NCBI GenBank assembly: GCA_001695595.3
Contig: MBPM02000151.1
Coordinates: 35,820-99,819 of the forward strand
Length of the DNA stretch: 64,000 nt
Reading direction: 5' to 3'
Source of the DNA: Plasmopara viticola
Taxonomy: Eukaryota; Oomycota; Peronosporomycetes; Peronosporales; Peronosporaceae
Below are positions 25,007 to 36,200 of this stretch, piece by piece. Made by a program: the position numbers and the translations under genes. Positions within the stretch are counted from its first letter, which is position 1. Every line of letters begins with the position of its first letter. The notes below the pieces were generated by a model. That model was not told the DNA's origin. It saw only the letters and a list, made by a program, of their open reading frames with translations, and ran no database searches.

Positions 25007-26185
25007 CTACGTTAGTTGGTCAAGCAGTGAGTTCAGCGCGTGCTTGGCGTTTGCATTAAGTGTATCCTTTTCCATCGCCTGAACGTGCTGAAGTCCTTGT
25101 CGAACATTATTGGTTCGACACCAGTGCAAGTTTTTGTCATTCAACGTCACCGCACTCTCGAGTGCTAGCAGTGCATTGGTTTGCAACGACTCGGAGGCTC
25201 CCGTAGCAACATGGTGCACCAACATCGCCAGTCCTCCGGCCTCAGCAACGAGTGACTGGTTCGCTAAACTCAAGTGTACACCGTGATACAAAGCCCAAGC
25301 AGCGCTGCTATTGACGTCTTCGGCGTATATCGGCGGCAGCATCAATACTAGAGCCGACAAGGCTCCACTGCGATGGAGCACATCCTGGGCATCAATATCC
25401 CGTCCAGAGAGAATGTTTCCTAGCGCAAACGCTGCGGCACTGCGCACGGGGTCTTTGTACTCGTCGTTCAGCAGCTCTCCCACGAGAAACATGCCGTTTT
25501 TCTGGATGACCTCACGACGGCCTTGGGCACTACTAGCTATATTAGCCACGCAAGTAGTGGCGGCACGTTTGATAGGGTCATGCGGGCTTTTTAGCAGACG
25601 TAATACTGCGCTCACAACGGCAGGAGAAGATACAGCTTGAGCAGCTTTCGGTTCCAGCGCCAAGTTGCCCAATGTGAGGCAAGCCGCCGCCTGGAATCTC
25701 GGGTCCGACTGCGTTAGAAACGCGACAAGCACGGCCGAGGCATCCATGGATAGAAGCTGTTGAGCAAGCAAGGGTTCCTTGGACAGGCGGATGAGCGCAA
25801 GGAACGCAGGCACCACGAGATCAATGGCATCATTGGCCTGTACCACGCTCAGCAGCGTCCTCAGCGCGTTGCTGTCGACGATGTCAAGCACATGCTGTTG
25901 TCTTACATTTTCATCCAGTGACGAGCTCAGATCAAGCTCATTAATGGCATCGATTCGTTCGCGTGTAGACGCTTGATCGGTTGTTAGCGTCTTTGCCAAG
26001 TCCAAGACGCTACTGGGAGACGTCGAATAGCCTCGACTAGCTAGCAACTGGAATTTGTGAACGGTAACATTGCGCGGACATGTAGTCAGGTTATTCTTTG
26101 TACTAGTGTTGATTAGAGACACGGCTGGAGGCTTGGCCCAGCAGTGAGCTGATCTCGCTACTTGTCGAAGTAGCAATCGCACCAT
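25007..26185 (-). CDS. Armadillo-repeat protein with mitochondrial-type presequence
   Basis: Single exon, 392 residues. The first ~60 residues are rich in Arg, Lys, Ser and Thr with a single acidic residue, and end in RGYSTSP, a typical mitochondrial targeting style. From about residue 100 onward there are five to six ARM-type repeats: LLSVVQANDAIDLVVPAFLALIRLS, VLVAFLTQSDPRFQAAACLTLGNLA, VLRLLKSPHDPIKRAATTCVANIA, ELLNDEYKDPVRSAAAFALGNI and LVLMLPPIYAEDVNSSAAWALY. These are helical scaffold repeats for protein binding. No enzymatic motif. Divergent from the kinase gene by about 870 bp. Partner and role unknown. Confidence 0.85.
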   Translation of the reverse strand: MVRLLLRQVARSAHCWAKPPAVSLINTSTKNNLTTCPRNVTVHKFQLLASRGYSTSPSSVLDLAKTLTTDQASTRERIDAINELDLSSSLDENVRQQHVLDIVDSNALRTLLSVVQANDAIDLVVPAFLALIRLSKEPLLAQQLLSMDASAVLVAFLTQSDPRFQAAACLTLGNLALEPKAAQAVSSPAVVSAVLRLLKSPHDPIKRAATTCVANIASSAQGRREVIQKNGMFLVGELLNDEYKDPVRSAAAFALGNILSGRDIDAQDVLHRSGALSALVLMLPPIYAEDVNSSAAWALYHGVHLSLANQSLVAEAGGLAMLVHHVATGASESLQTNALLALESAVTLNDKNLHWCRTNNVRQGLQHVQAMEKDTLNANAKHALNSLLDQLT

Positions 26186-27055
26186 TCAAGCAATGTGGCA
26201 GAAAGGCACAAAGTCACTAAACTGCGTACTTTTAGTCCCCTCATTTGACCACCTGAGCACAATTTTTGAGCTACATTGCAAGTACAGCAAAAGTTATTGA
26301 CATCTCGCGATCAAATATGAGGACGTCGGAGAGCCCAACATGGAATCGACTGTGCATAATTGAGGAAAACGGTTTTACGTGATGCAAAAGACTGGCCCTA
26401 GAAGTGTAGTAACGCAAGTATAGCACGAAATCCTGGAAAAAAACGATTTGTATGAAGAACTTGAGTATTCTATTTGACCAGCGAAGTGTAAGCTTGGAGT
26501 CAAAAGTTTATTATTTTTGCGACGCAAAACGACCGCGAATCGGAACATCTACACTACTTTTGCAGTGTAGATTGGGTAGTCCATTCATTCGTAGGTGGAA
26601 GCGTAGAAGCTACGCATGTGCAAGATGATTCCGGCGTAAGTAAAAAGAATTAGAGTTATCCAGACACGCCGAGGGAAAATTAGACGGCAAGTTAATCGAT
26701 AGCTCCGAGAAACTGCATCTTTTGCAGTATAATGTTGGCGAAGGCTCGAGTTTTTTACGTCCACCTGTAGCGAAAATGGCACTAGCTTTTAATTAGGAGG
26801 TGTTTGCACTAAAGTAGATTGCAATTTTATGTTCGAGGCTGCGAATCCTGGACCAGGAACTAATTCTTGTCGCTTTTTATCTTTAATCAAGAGAAGGATG
26901 CATGTGCTAGGGTGGTGAGGACTAAAGCCTCTTGTACTTGACCTGAATGTCGTACAGTCACCTAGCCTGGATATTATTAGTAAGATCGAAGTCCAAAACG
27001 AATACAATAATAAAAAAAAGTAAAATCACGACCTTTGCCCGTAAAGGGTCGCACG
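26186..27055. other. Divergent intergenic region between ARM-repeat and kinase genes
   Basis: 870 bp that must hold both promoters. A minus frame at 26585-26782 ends in a hydrophobic segment (VWITLILFTYAGIILHM) and could be the last exon of a small membrane protein, but I could not join it to a convincing upstream exon, so it is left uncalled. Confidence 0.4.
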
Positions 27056-28819
27056 ATGGACAAGTATGTCCTGGAGGAAATGATTGGCGAGGGTACGTTT
27101 GGCATTATCTATAAAGCCAAAGAAAAAGTACGTGAACATGCGCTTTCATTCCGTGTGCACTTCTGTCACTGATTTGACGTGCAGGCGAGCAACGATCTGG
27201 TGGCAATCAAAAAGTTTAAAACAGTCGGTGGGAATTTGCGATGCGGCTGACCTCAGTCCTTGTCTTAAGTAGCTTAATTGGTGCTGTAGATGAGGTGGCT
27301 ATCAAGCGGGAGATTCAGACGTGCTCGATGCTGAACCACCCTAACATTGTGTCCTACCGTACTAGCTTTCGGTATGACGGGGTTTTCTACTTGGTGTTTG
27401 ATTATGTGTGCGAAGATTTGGTACAAGTATGCGCAATTGTACTCTTTGCTTGACGAATTGGCGCAAGCGATTGATTGCGTAATGATTCCGGCAGCTCTTG
27501 TCAAAACATAAATCAGGAGTGTCACCACAGAAGGCGCAATTGATTATTTTTCAGCTCTGCAAGGCACTAGAATACTGCCACTCCAATCGAGTGATCCATC
27601 GTGGTGAGTCTGGTCCTTTTGAAGGCCAAAACGACGATTTATTTACTGTCGACCGTAACTTTAGATGTCAAACCGGACAACATTCTCCTTGATCGCAATG
27701 GCACAATCAAGCTATGTGACTTTGGTAGGCCAATGATTGCACGAAAACGGCTCTCAGTATGGTAGAATCACGTGCTCGGTACTGTGATAGGAATTGCTCG
27801 GACGGTGCACTTTGATGGCGATCCTCTGTCCGATTACGTGTCAACGCGGTGGTACCGTCCTCCAGAGCAAGAGCTACGGTACGAGGTCCTCGACTTTTTT
27901 CAGTCTATCACTGTCAATGAACTGAACTTTGTTTCTAGACTTGGTCGCTATTCCTTCAATGCCGACATTTGGAGCGTGGGGTGTGTGCTCATGGAGTTGC
28001 TCACTGGTCGTCCACTCTTTCCCGGAAACACACAAATTGAACAACTGTATGCGCTTCTAAATTGTGGTTTGCTGACATGAATTTACTTGATTTTGGTGAT
28101 GATATGGACGCAGTAATTTAATTCAGAGGTATCTCGGACCTCTCCCACTCGCGCTTTATCCCAAAGTACCTCGGGGTGTCGTCTCTTATCCAGCGCCATG
28201 TCATTGTTTTCAAGACCTTCTGGGTGCTCGGTGCCTTCCTGTAGGAGCATTGGACTTTTTGACGGATACTTTGCAGCTTGACCCAAGGCTTCGTTTGACA
28301 GCTAAAGAATGTTTAAATCACCCCTTTTTAAGGCCGTTGAGGGATGCCGAGCTTGAAGATTGGGAAAAACGACGCCAGTCAGGGCAATTCTCTCGCTCGA
28401 GCGATGAAGAGTGTATCAAGGAAGAGATTACAGGTGAAGAGCAGTCATTATGTCGAGAGCATCAACAAGAATTGAAGGCGGACCAAAAGGTCGATAATCA
28501 ACTCTATAAGTCTTGTAGTGTTTCCACAAGCGAGGATGATACGGCACATATTTTAGCACCGCGTCATGACGTGAATGACCCAAGCAACGAGTGTGACAGT
28601 GATAATATACTGGAAATTATCGAGACAGATGAGACGAGACTGCAATCATCTCATGGCGATGAATGGAAGAGCAACAAGAATGTCCGGGAACAGGAGTTGC
28701 ATCGGTTATTGCGATCAAGAGATACCATTCGGGTTTTGGCCTCAGTCAAATCATGTGGTGATCCCTTGGACGGTGATAGTTGCTACGAAGACGACTTTGA
28801 AGAAGAGCAGTCACATTGA
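27056..28819 (+). CDS. CDKL/CDK-like Ser/Thr protein kinase, about eight exons
   Basis: Exons read as 27056-27127, 27185-27227, 27290-27426, 27495-27603, 27665-27724, 27791-27878, 27939-28046 and 28129-28819 (about 435 residues, introns 57-82 bp). Kinase motifs in order: GEGTFG (ATP loop), VAIKK (catalytic Lys), LVFDYVCEDL (hinge), VIHR joined to DVKPDN (catalytic loop), KLCDFG (Mg-binding), YVSTRWYRPPE (activation segment with a CDK/MAPK-like Tyr), FNADIWSVGCVLMELLTG, then LDPRLRLTAKECLNHPF. The overall pattern fits the CDKL (cyclin-dependent-kinase-like) branch of CMGC kinases, several of which act in cilia; zoosporic oomycetes have flagella, but that role is inference. All catalytic residues are present. 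The join near 28046/28129 and the following ~90 bp (between LGPLP and ALDFL) are the least certain. The ~150-residue acidic, Ser-rich tail is lineage-specific. Confidence 0.85.
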
Positions 28820-29190
28820 GTGATTGTACTCTTTGCAGAGAAGGTTTTTGCGCAATGTTGATAATTGCCTTTTTTTTCTTGGAAGATAGCGCTAGAGAAG
28901 ATGAAAGTGGCTGATCTGGTCATAAGGAACCAGTATTTGGAAATTTAAAGAGCTCTGTGAAAAGATTTGCCAATCGTATGGATAACAATTTGACCCAGTC
29001 CACGCGCTAGACATAAAATAACACTTCAACCATTACAAGTCTGCACCAGGACCTCAATTTTATTGATTCGACCACCGTAAGATAATAATTTATGGCCTTT
29101 AAATTCATCAACTTAATAGAGCGATAGATTACAGAGGCCAAATTTGTATCGTACCAAATCTCAACTTTTGTTCCTCATGTGTTGTTTACG
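28820..29190. other. Intergenic region between kinase and CWF19L1-like genes
   Basis: About 370 bp, AT-rich, with no open frame of note. It must include the kinase 3' end and the promoter of the next gene. Confidence 0.5.
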
Positions 29191-31105
29191 ATGCCCAAAG
29201 TGCTGTTGTGTGGCGCCGTCCACGGTCAGTGGGAGCTGCTCTTTGAGCGCGCACGCAAGCTCAATGCTGCAGCTAAGGACCAGCCGTTCGAGGCGCTCAT
29301 GTGCATAGGGCGTTGCTTTCCCCTCCCGGAAGAATACTTGACGGGAGGCGGAAAACAAGCGCCACTACCGACGTACCTTTTACCTGCGCACGAGACTGCT
29401 CATTCGTGGCAAGGAAACGCCTTGCAGACGGAGATTGTTGACCGATTAAGTGCAGTGGATCCGCTATCCGACCCGGTTGAGATTGGCGACGATTTCTATT
29501 GTCTCGCAGGAGCTGGAGTTGCAACTGTAAGCGTACGAGTGGATTGAGAGGGAATGGCGAGGAAAGCTAATGAGTGAGTGACAGATTGCAGGGTTAAAGG
29601 TGGCGTACGTGTCGGGCACCGAGTACCATGGACAAGAGAAGGAAACAGGACCGTTGGTGGCGTTTTCAAAGGCGTCGGTACGTTTTGGTCCAAATGACTG
29701 GTACACGAGCAAGCTGATGTTTGTCCTATATTAGGTGCAGGCACTGGTGCAACATCTTGTTGCCAGCAAAGAGCATGCCAATGTGGATTTTTTGCTCACT
29801 GCCAATTATCCGATGGATTTTCAATTGTTACTCCCAGAGCAGCAACTTCCCGTCACGTTGCGGTCAGTGCGAGGAAGCCTCGTGATTAAAGAACTCGTGC
29901 AACAAGTCCATCCCAAATACCACGTCATAAGTTGTGGAGGCAACGAAAGTTGCCAAGACGTTTTTTACCAGCGATTGCCGTACGTGAGTGAAGTAAAAGG
30001 CACTTCGAGGAAGCAACTTACGCGTTTAATTGCGTTGAGTGGTTTGAATACGACCAAAGACAAGGCGCGCAAATATTTGCATGCTTTGCAAGTTGTGCCA
30101 TGCATGCAACAGAGCGCAATTGAGCGGCAACATGTCGACATTCCGACAGGAACGACCCAAAATCCCTATCTATGTGCAAAAGAGGACAAAATGAACTGGA
30201 CAGAACGTGATGCAAAACGAAGAAAAATGGATGGGACGGCAAAAAAGAATCTTTCGGCAGAGCAAATTAAGCAACTGACGGCAAAGAGTTCAAGTGGCGC
30301 ACAATTCTTTTACGACCAGAAACTTGCAGACAAAGGGTACCAAAAAGGTGGTCTCATCCCCGACAAAAATATTGGCCACCAACGAAAAGTACCCCCTTCG
30401 CTTGTTGAGGACCGTACTGAGTGCTGGTTCTGTCTGTCGACGCCGACACTGGAGCGTCACTTGATTGTGAGCATTGGACAAGAAGCGTATCTTGCAATGC
30501 CCAAAGGTGCCATTTGTGGCGACCATGTGCTTATTGTGCCCATAGCTCACGAAGCGTCGACGCTGAATCTAAGTGATGATACGTGGCGGGAAATGGAGCG
30601 TTTTAAAACGTCGTTAAGGCGTTATTTTGCGTCCCAGGGGAAGGAGGTACTGGTACTTGACCGCAATGTCGCAACACTGGGCGCTACACACTGTCACTTG
30701 CAAGTCGTGGGCGTCCCTAAGGACAAAGCGGGCGCTGCTCGCAGGATCTTTGATAGTGAGGGAGAAAAGTATCGCGTCAAGTTTCAAGAATTAACGTTAG
30801 GGTCGGAAACATCTTCTTCAACCGGGCCACTCGAGGTGTTGCGGCAACAGACGAATGGCAAGTCGTTCTTGTACGCCGTGTTGCCGGATGGTCAAGGGGG
30901 CAGCACGCAACTGGTGCATCACGTCGAGGGCAAACACTACGTGCAGTTTGGTCGACACGCAGCGGCGCATTTGCTGGACATGCCACGACGCGCCAATTGG
31001 AAGTTTTGTGTCGTGCCCAAGCTCGAGGAGGAAAAGCTTACGCAGTCATTCAAGAACCAGTGGAGACCGTTCGATTTTACACTTGAAATGGACGAAGAGA
31101 GTTAA
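29191..31105 (+). CDS. CWF19L1: CWF19-like protein 1 homologue (CwfJ family), three exons
   Basis: Exons 29191-29526, 29585-29677 and 29735-31105 give 599 residues. Both internal joins are phase 0. The N-terminus (MPKVLLCGAVHGQWELLFERARKL, then ALMCIGRCF) is the metallophosphoesterase-like part of CWF19L1/Drn1 proteins. The middle has LTANYP and a linker with the signature NPYLCA. The C-terminus has CwfJ C1: CWFCLSTPTLERHLIVSIG, GDHVLIVPIAHEAS and the HIT-like histidine motif THCHLQVVGVP. CwfJ C2 ends near WRPFDFTLEMDEES. The family binds the lariat-debranching enzyme or spliceosome (yeast Drn1, fission yeast Cwf19). Human CWF19L1 has 538 residues. The longer length here lies in the central linker. 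Confidence 0.9.
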
Positions 31106-31230
31106 AGCGAAAATAGTAGTCAGTACAAGTGTATTAAAACGGCAACTAGTACTACTACAATAGCTCACGGGGTCACTAAACTAGAGGAACGCGTTACTTC
31201 ATGCAAAGCTTTCCTTCCAAGTACAAAATT

Positions 31231-31512
31231 TTATACGTCCGTCTTGCCTTTGGATTGTGTATTGCAGGCGGTATCGGATTTGTGGTAGTTTGGCTTTTCG
31301 GCGGCGGCAGGACACTCGTGCAATGATTCGGCTATTTGCTTCTTATAGTCCACACCATACACATCACACCAGGCCTTCTCGGTTTCTGAGACGTGCGGAA
31401 TGGTTGTCTTGGTTGCCGCGACGGGCGTGTGCTGTAATGCACGCACAGACGAGGACGAGCTGATGCAGCGAAGTGATGTCTTGGAGAATGTCAGAGACGT
31501 CCGAGTGAACAT
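31231..31512 (-). CDS. Small protein with mitochondrial-type presequence, unknown function
   Basis: 93 residues from an ATG at 31512. The first 30 residues (MFTRTSLTFSKTSLRCISSS onward) contain only basic and hydroxylated residues, a classical presequence. The remainder (ETEKAWCDVYGVDYKKQIAESLHECPAAAEKP) is compact, with two Cys separated by a helix-like stretch. The open frame extends upstream to 31686, but that region is less protein-like. I do not recognise the family; compact spacing (125 bp) to the convergent CWF19L1-like gene supports a real gene. Confidence 0.55.
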   Translation of the reverse strand: MFTRTSLTFSKTSLRCISSSSSVRALQHTPVAATKTTIPHVSETEKAWCDVYGVDYKKQIAESLHECPAAAEKPNYHKSDTACNTQSKGKTDV

Positions 31513-32181
31513 GACGAAAGTTTGAGACTTGGGCGGTAATGAGCAAATTGCAAAATGCGCAATGAAAAACGATTTTTTGTAGTGGGCGAAACGACGTTTC
31601 GTGTTGCATTTCTGTTGACGCCTGGCTCGTTTTTGTGTATCTAACATGTCGTAGGCTACAGTGCTGCTCCGTAATCTCTGACACAATAGAATTACTAATT
31701 ATGGTAGGGTTATTGATTTAACAGGGCTAGATCAATAAAATAGACCGATAACAAATATACAGAAGGTATCATGTGCTAAGAACTATCAATTAAACAGATT
31801 AAAGTGATAAGGTGTACTACGGTATATACTGCCACCGTTTTGTCCCTGGCACTACTTGAAGTTCGGCAAGAGACTAGCGTGACGCAGGCGACCTGGCCGA
31901 CTGCAAATTGGATTTGAAAGGGTCACATTCTCGCAATCGCTTTGTTTGGACGTTTGCGAATAAAAGAAACATTTTTAGTCATACCCGAATCAAGCTTCTT
32001 AATTTTACATGAGAAATATCAAGGACTGGTGTGACAATGCAATTTTGCACTCATGAGATGTTCTTAATTATTGTATTTTGAGCATTGGTTGCAAATGTAA
32101 TGTCTCACCAGATCTATATTGAGGAGACTGCCGCATTGCAAAAAGGATAATCAACTTCTTGTGTCAGTATATTTCATCTGC
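31513..32181. other. Intergenic region
   Basis: About 0.67 kb between the small mitochondrial-type gene and the 3' end of WDR53. AT-rich; no open frame or repeat recognised. Confidence 0.5.
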
Positions 32182-33279
32182 CTATCGTGCAGCAAAAGCT
32201 TTGATGTCCTTGGACACGTCGGCAACGACAATTAAATTCTGCTGGCTTGAGGTGGTGATAGCATTGGGATTGCCAGTCAACGCAAATTCCGTCACTACGC
32301 ATGACTGTGAAGCCAAGGGCCCATCGTGATCCTCAATGTCGGGCGTAATTGCAGCTTGATAGTCCCAAATGATAACTTTTGCGTCATTTGCAGCAGACAC
32401 AACTCGATCCTCAGGACGAAACGCTAAAAAGTGAACTTGGGACACCATAGCACTATGATGCTTCAACCGGCGTACAATTTGCTTGGTGCTAAAGTTTACA
32501 ACGGCAACACTGGCGTCCCCTAGACCCGCAACAAACGACTTGCCATTCGGTGCAAATGCCAACGAGTGTACAAGCGGTGGGTTAAACATTTGTTGGGTGT
32601 CCGAAGTGGGTTTTTTACCACATGCACTAGCTCCGAGACCGTTCAGACCCGTATTGAGATCAAGGCTTAATTTAACTCGCCCACGAGATAAATCCCAGAA
32701 CAAGAGCAGACCATCCATTCCGCCAGACACAAGATCCCACGGAGCGTTTGGGCGAAACGGCGCAGCACTGCAAATATTCGTATGCTGGCCTCTTAGCGTC
32801 TTGAATAGTTCGTGCTTTTCAATGTCATAGATGCAAATGGTGCCCGCATCGTCAGGAGCTGATAGATATTTGCCATGCTTGCCCGGATGCCGCGACAACG
32901 TGTTGATCTCGTCCTCATTGGATTGAAACACTGCACGGTCCGTGGTTGCTACGATCAGCGCTGGCTGCCGCACATCAAATGTGAGGACCTTGTTGCCTGC
33001 GGCCACATAGATATAGGCACTCGCTGCGTCTATTGAAGCCTTGCCGAATGCCAGCGAGTTTACTGCACTCGCATGGATGTCGTTTGTGGCGAGGGCTTTT
33101 TTGACGTTGAAACACTTAGTCACTCGGGCAGTGCGCAGATCCCACAACCGACAAGTACCGTCGTCGCTACCGGATGCGAGGACATTTGGATGCACGCTTT
33201 CGTCGCACAATAGCGTGTTCACTGAGTCGCGGTGGCCCTTGTAAGTAAGGAACGGTACGGCCATGTCTTTTTTTATCAA
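32182..33279 (-). CDS. WDR53: WD-repeat protein 53 homologue
   Basis: Single exon, 365 residues. Seven or so WD40 blades: GHRDSVNTLLC leading to LASGSDDGTCRLWDL; an atypical blade with YVAAGNKVLTFDVRQP; DEINTLSRHPGKHGKYLSAPDDAGTICIYDI; GQHTNICSAAPFRP leading to LVSGGMDGLLLFWDL; LVHSLAFAPNGKSFVAGLGDASVAVVNF; HSAMVSQVHFL then VVSAANDAKVIIWDY; and a last degenerate blade ending QNLIVVADVSKDIKAF. The EEIN/HSNICSSVAFRP and NPALAHS landmarks of human WDR53 are matched here by DEIN, HTNICSAAPFRP and NPPLVHS. WDR53 may act as a CRL4 (DDB1-CUL4) substrate adaptor; this is known only from family data. Confidence 0.85.
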   Translation of the reverse strand: MIKKDMAVPFLTYKGHRDSVNTLLCDESVHPNVLASGSDDGTCRLWDLRTARVTKCFNVKKALATNDIHASAVNSLAFGKASIDAASAYIYVAAGNKVLTFDVRQPALIVATTDRAVFQSNEDEINTLSRHPGKHGKYLSAPDDAGTICIYDIEKHELFKTLRGQHTNICSAAPFRPNAPWDLVSGGMDGLLLFWDLSRGRVKLSLDLNTGLNGLGASACGKKPTSDTQQMFNPPLVHSLAFAPNGKSFVAGLGDASVAVVNFSTKQIVRRLKHHSAMVSQVHFLAFRPEDRVVSAANDAKVIIWDYQAAITPDIEDHDGPLASQSCVVTEFALTGNPNAITTSSQQNLIVVADVSKDIKAFAAR

Positions 33280-36200
33280 AGTCGGACCGTGAATTACACG
33301 ACAATAGTAGTACCATATGACATTCCTTTTTTATGACACACTCGATTTTGTAATAGTATTATTATGATTGCGTCGCACATATCGCTCAATGTACTAAAAT
33401 ATTACGGTCGATTAATATTGTTCGACTTATTAAACTTTAAATCAGCATACGCACTGAGGTCTTAGTTTAGATGCATACCATGCCGTCATAATCTTTAGCA
33501 ATTTGCCGTCAACACTCTTGGTCGCTGCCATCCTGCTTTCATCATATTTTTACAATAATCCTTACGAGAGAAAAAATAGCAAACACAACGAATTTATAAG
33601 GAATTATACACACAAAGGCGCTTGAGTGTCGACTACGTGACTTGTGAATATTAAGTTTAAGGTAGCTGCCGCCGTCCATATAGGCGGGCGCGACGAGGAA
33701 AAAAGTGTTTTGTGTACATTGAACCCTGTTACAAAAATCAGAGACGTGACATTTTTGAAGGGAAAGCTAACGAGGCCACGAATGTAGACATCTGAGCTAC
33801 ACGGGCATCCGCTAATGCTTCATCTGGTCCTCCATGCCATTTGCGGCAAGCCTGCCGCCCTATTAAGTACCAGAACGTAGCAGACGGTCTATAAGACAAG
33901 AATGAAGTCTCGCGAAGAAGTAAACAATCGACAGGGCTCATTGTCAGAGAGATGCGTGCTCAGCAACACCTATCGTTCTTGTGAGTCTGGCTTGCTGACT
34001 TTAAAAGCAATCACGAAGGGCTCTATTAATCTGTACGCGGCCCTTATCGACTTTGAGGCGGCAAAAATTTGTTTCGACTCTCCACCGTCGCGAAAGGTGC
34101 GTTATGGACTAGACTCTACGATCACATTCAATCAATATGATAGTATTACTGCTCGCTTAGCGACAAGAACAAGAGGTGTTAACCCAAAATGGAAAAGTCC
34201 TCGACTTCGATCGTGTCGATTTCTGTTCTGGCTTTGCCCCGTATGAGATTTTAGTGATGCTCGTGAGCGCAGTGCTTTCAGAAGTACTCGTCAGTGAGAT
34301 CTCTCACTTTATCGCATGGGTGGCATCGATGACTTAAATCTGCAGAAGTGAGGGTGAAATCACCCGCTACGCGCAGAGTGCCCACCTTAGTCTCACTGAG
34401 AAGTGCTTAAGTAAGCATCACTTACTGCATATTGCAAGCGGCATTGCTGGCCTTCCATCAAGGCATCAAAACAAATTTTGCAGACGCACGTGATGTGGCA
34501 CGTTATCGACAACGAAACACTCGTCGCGATCAGCGCTTGCTGTATATGTAGTTTAGCATAGGCCAAGTCATTGTGGACGTGTTGACCCCTGGGCGTTTGT
34601 CGTGAAGAGTGTGCACATCATGGTATGCGTAAAAAAGTCGACTACATTTAAAATGCACGTGGAGTGTCACAATTCGACTGAGTCGACGATCTTAGGAGCA
34701 TGGCTTATCGCTGGGCGTGCGATGAAGACTTCAGGCGTCAGTTCACGAGGGCATTGCTACAACTGCAGCGCGTAGATTCTTCCTGAGAACGTGGATCGCT
34801 CAGAAGTAGGCAAAGACGCATGGCCAGCGCAGCGCCTTTTGTCTTAGACGGAGAGGTTCTAGAAGTTGCTTGTCTGCATAAGCCGATAAGGCTCGCTTAT
34901 ACACTCAAATTGTCACGGACAAAGGTACACCTGGAAATTATTTCTTTTGTGTAAGCTTTGTGGTGCTTTCATGGTAATGATTGAAATGACCAGTAAGGAA
35001 TGGCCTTGTGAATCGAAAAAATGTTCAACTGTCCTCTTTATTAAACATCGCGATCTAAGATGACAATTTGTGCACGGAGCAAATCCTCGTTCTTGGATGA
35101 CCAGATCAAATTCGCATTAACATTGCGTTAGAAATTACAAGGATGCACCTGCCGCTACGTTGGCCGATGGATAAGATGTTTCATGAAAATGACTTGATTC
35201 CAGTGACTATATGCTGCGTAGCAGCTGCCGTTACCGAAGGGATATTGTGTTGTCATTTGATTCCTTTGTGCAAGAAATGGAGCGAGAGTGGTCAAGGATA
35301 TCATGTCTTCTCTTTTCACGCTGGCATAATAAGTTGTGTCAAGTGACATGTTGTGCTCGCTTGCAGCAGCCACATTCTGCCACTGACACCAAGTTTCAAA
35401 AAAAATGAGCGGCAAAAGAACGTGGTGGATGTACATTGTATCGAGCACTCAACTTTGTCAACCAGTATTTCCATCTCTTATGCAATAGAGTGACATATCA
35501 TTGCTTGCGGTCGGAAAGCCTAGCAATAATGTTTCAGGATTGCCCCAGTGGCTCTTGAGAGAGTGTGCGGCGTTTGATAATCTCAAGTTGTTCAAAGTCC
35601 ATAAAGCGTATGCATGGACATATTTTTGATATCATGGAAAGACATGACATATACTACGATCCTTTGCGAGTGCGCGCACACTACGCTAGTGCAGAGATGT
35701 GTATCAGAAGAAACCCTAACTAATTTAATATGTTGTGAATAATGCATTTACAAGATTCCGCCAAGGTTGAGGTAAGTATCTTTTAGTGTTGAACGCTGTA
35801 ACCATTGTTTTTAAATGAAGCATGAGTTCAAGCCTTTGATCGTCGAAAAATACTTAGAGCCAACAAAAGACGATTTTTTTTTTGCTGACGTCAAAAGCAC
35901 ACGTTAGTCTGTTTGCCAAGGCTTACCCCATATTCCTAATCCTAAACTGAGGACTTACACTACTCCATTTATTTTATGATAGAATACATAACTGTAATAC
36001 GAAACCTGTACATCTTTGGTGTCCTGCTACTTTTTCTGACAGGCTCCAAGTGGCCGTACTTCCGCAGTTGAAGCATTCTCATTTGTTTACCCGGGCATTA
36101 TGCACGTTGGTTGCTCATTTTGCCTCAGCTGTCTGGTCGACTGTGAAAACAACGCCGGCTTCTTCACCTGAAGGGACCTAGTATGTGCGAATGCTAACCT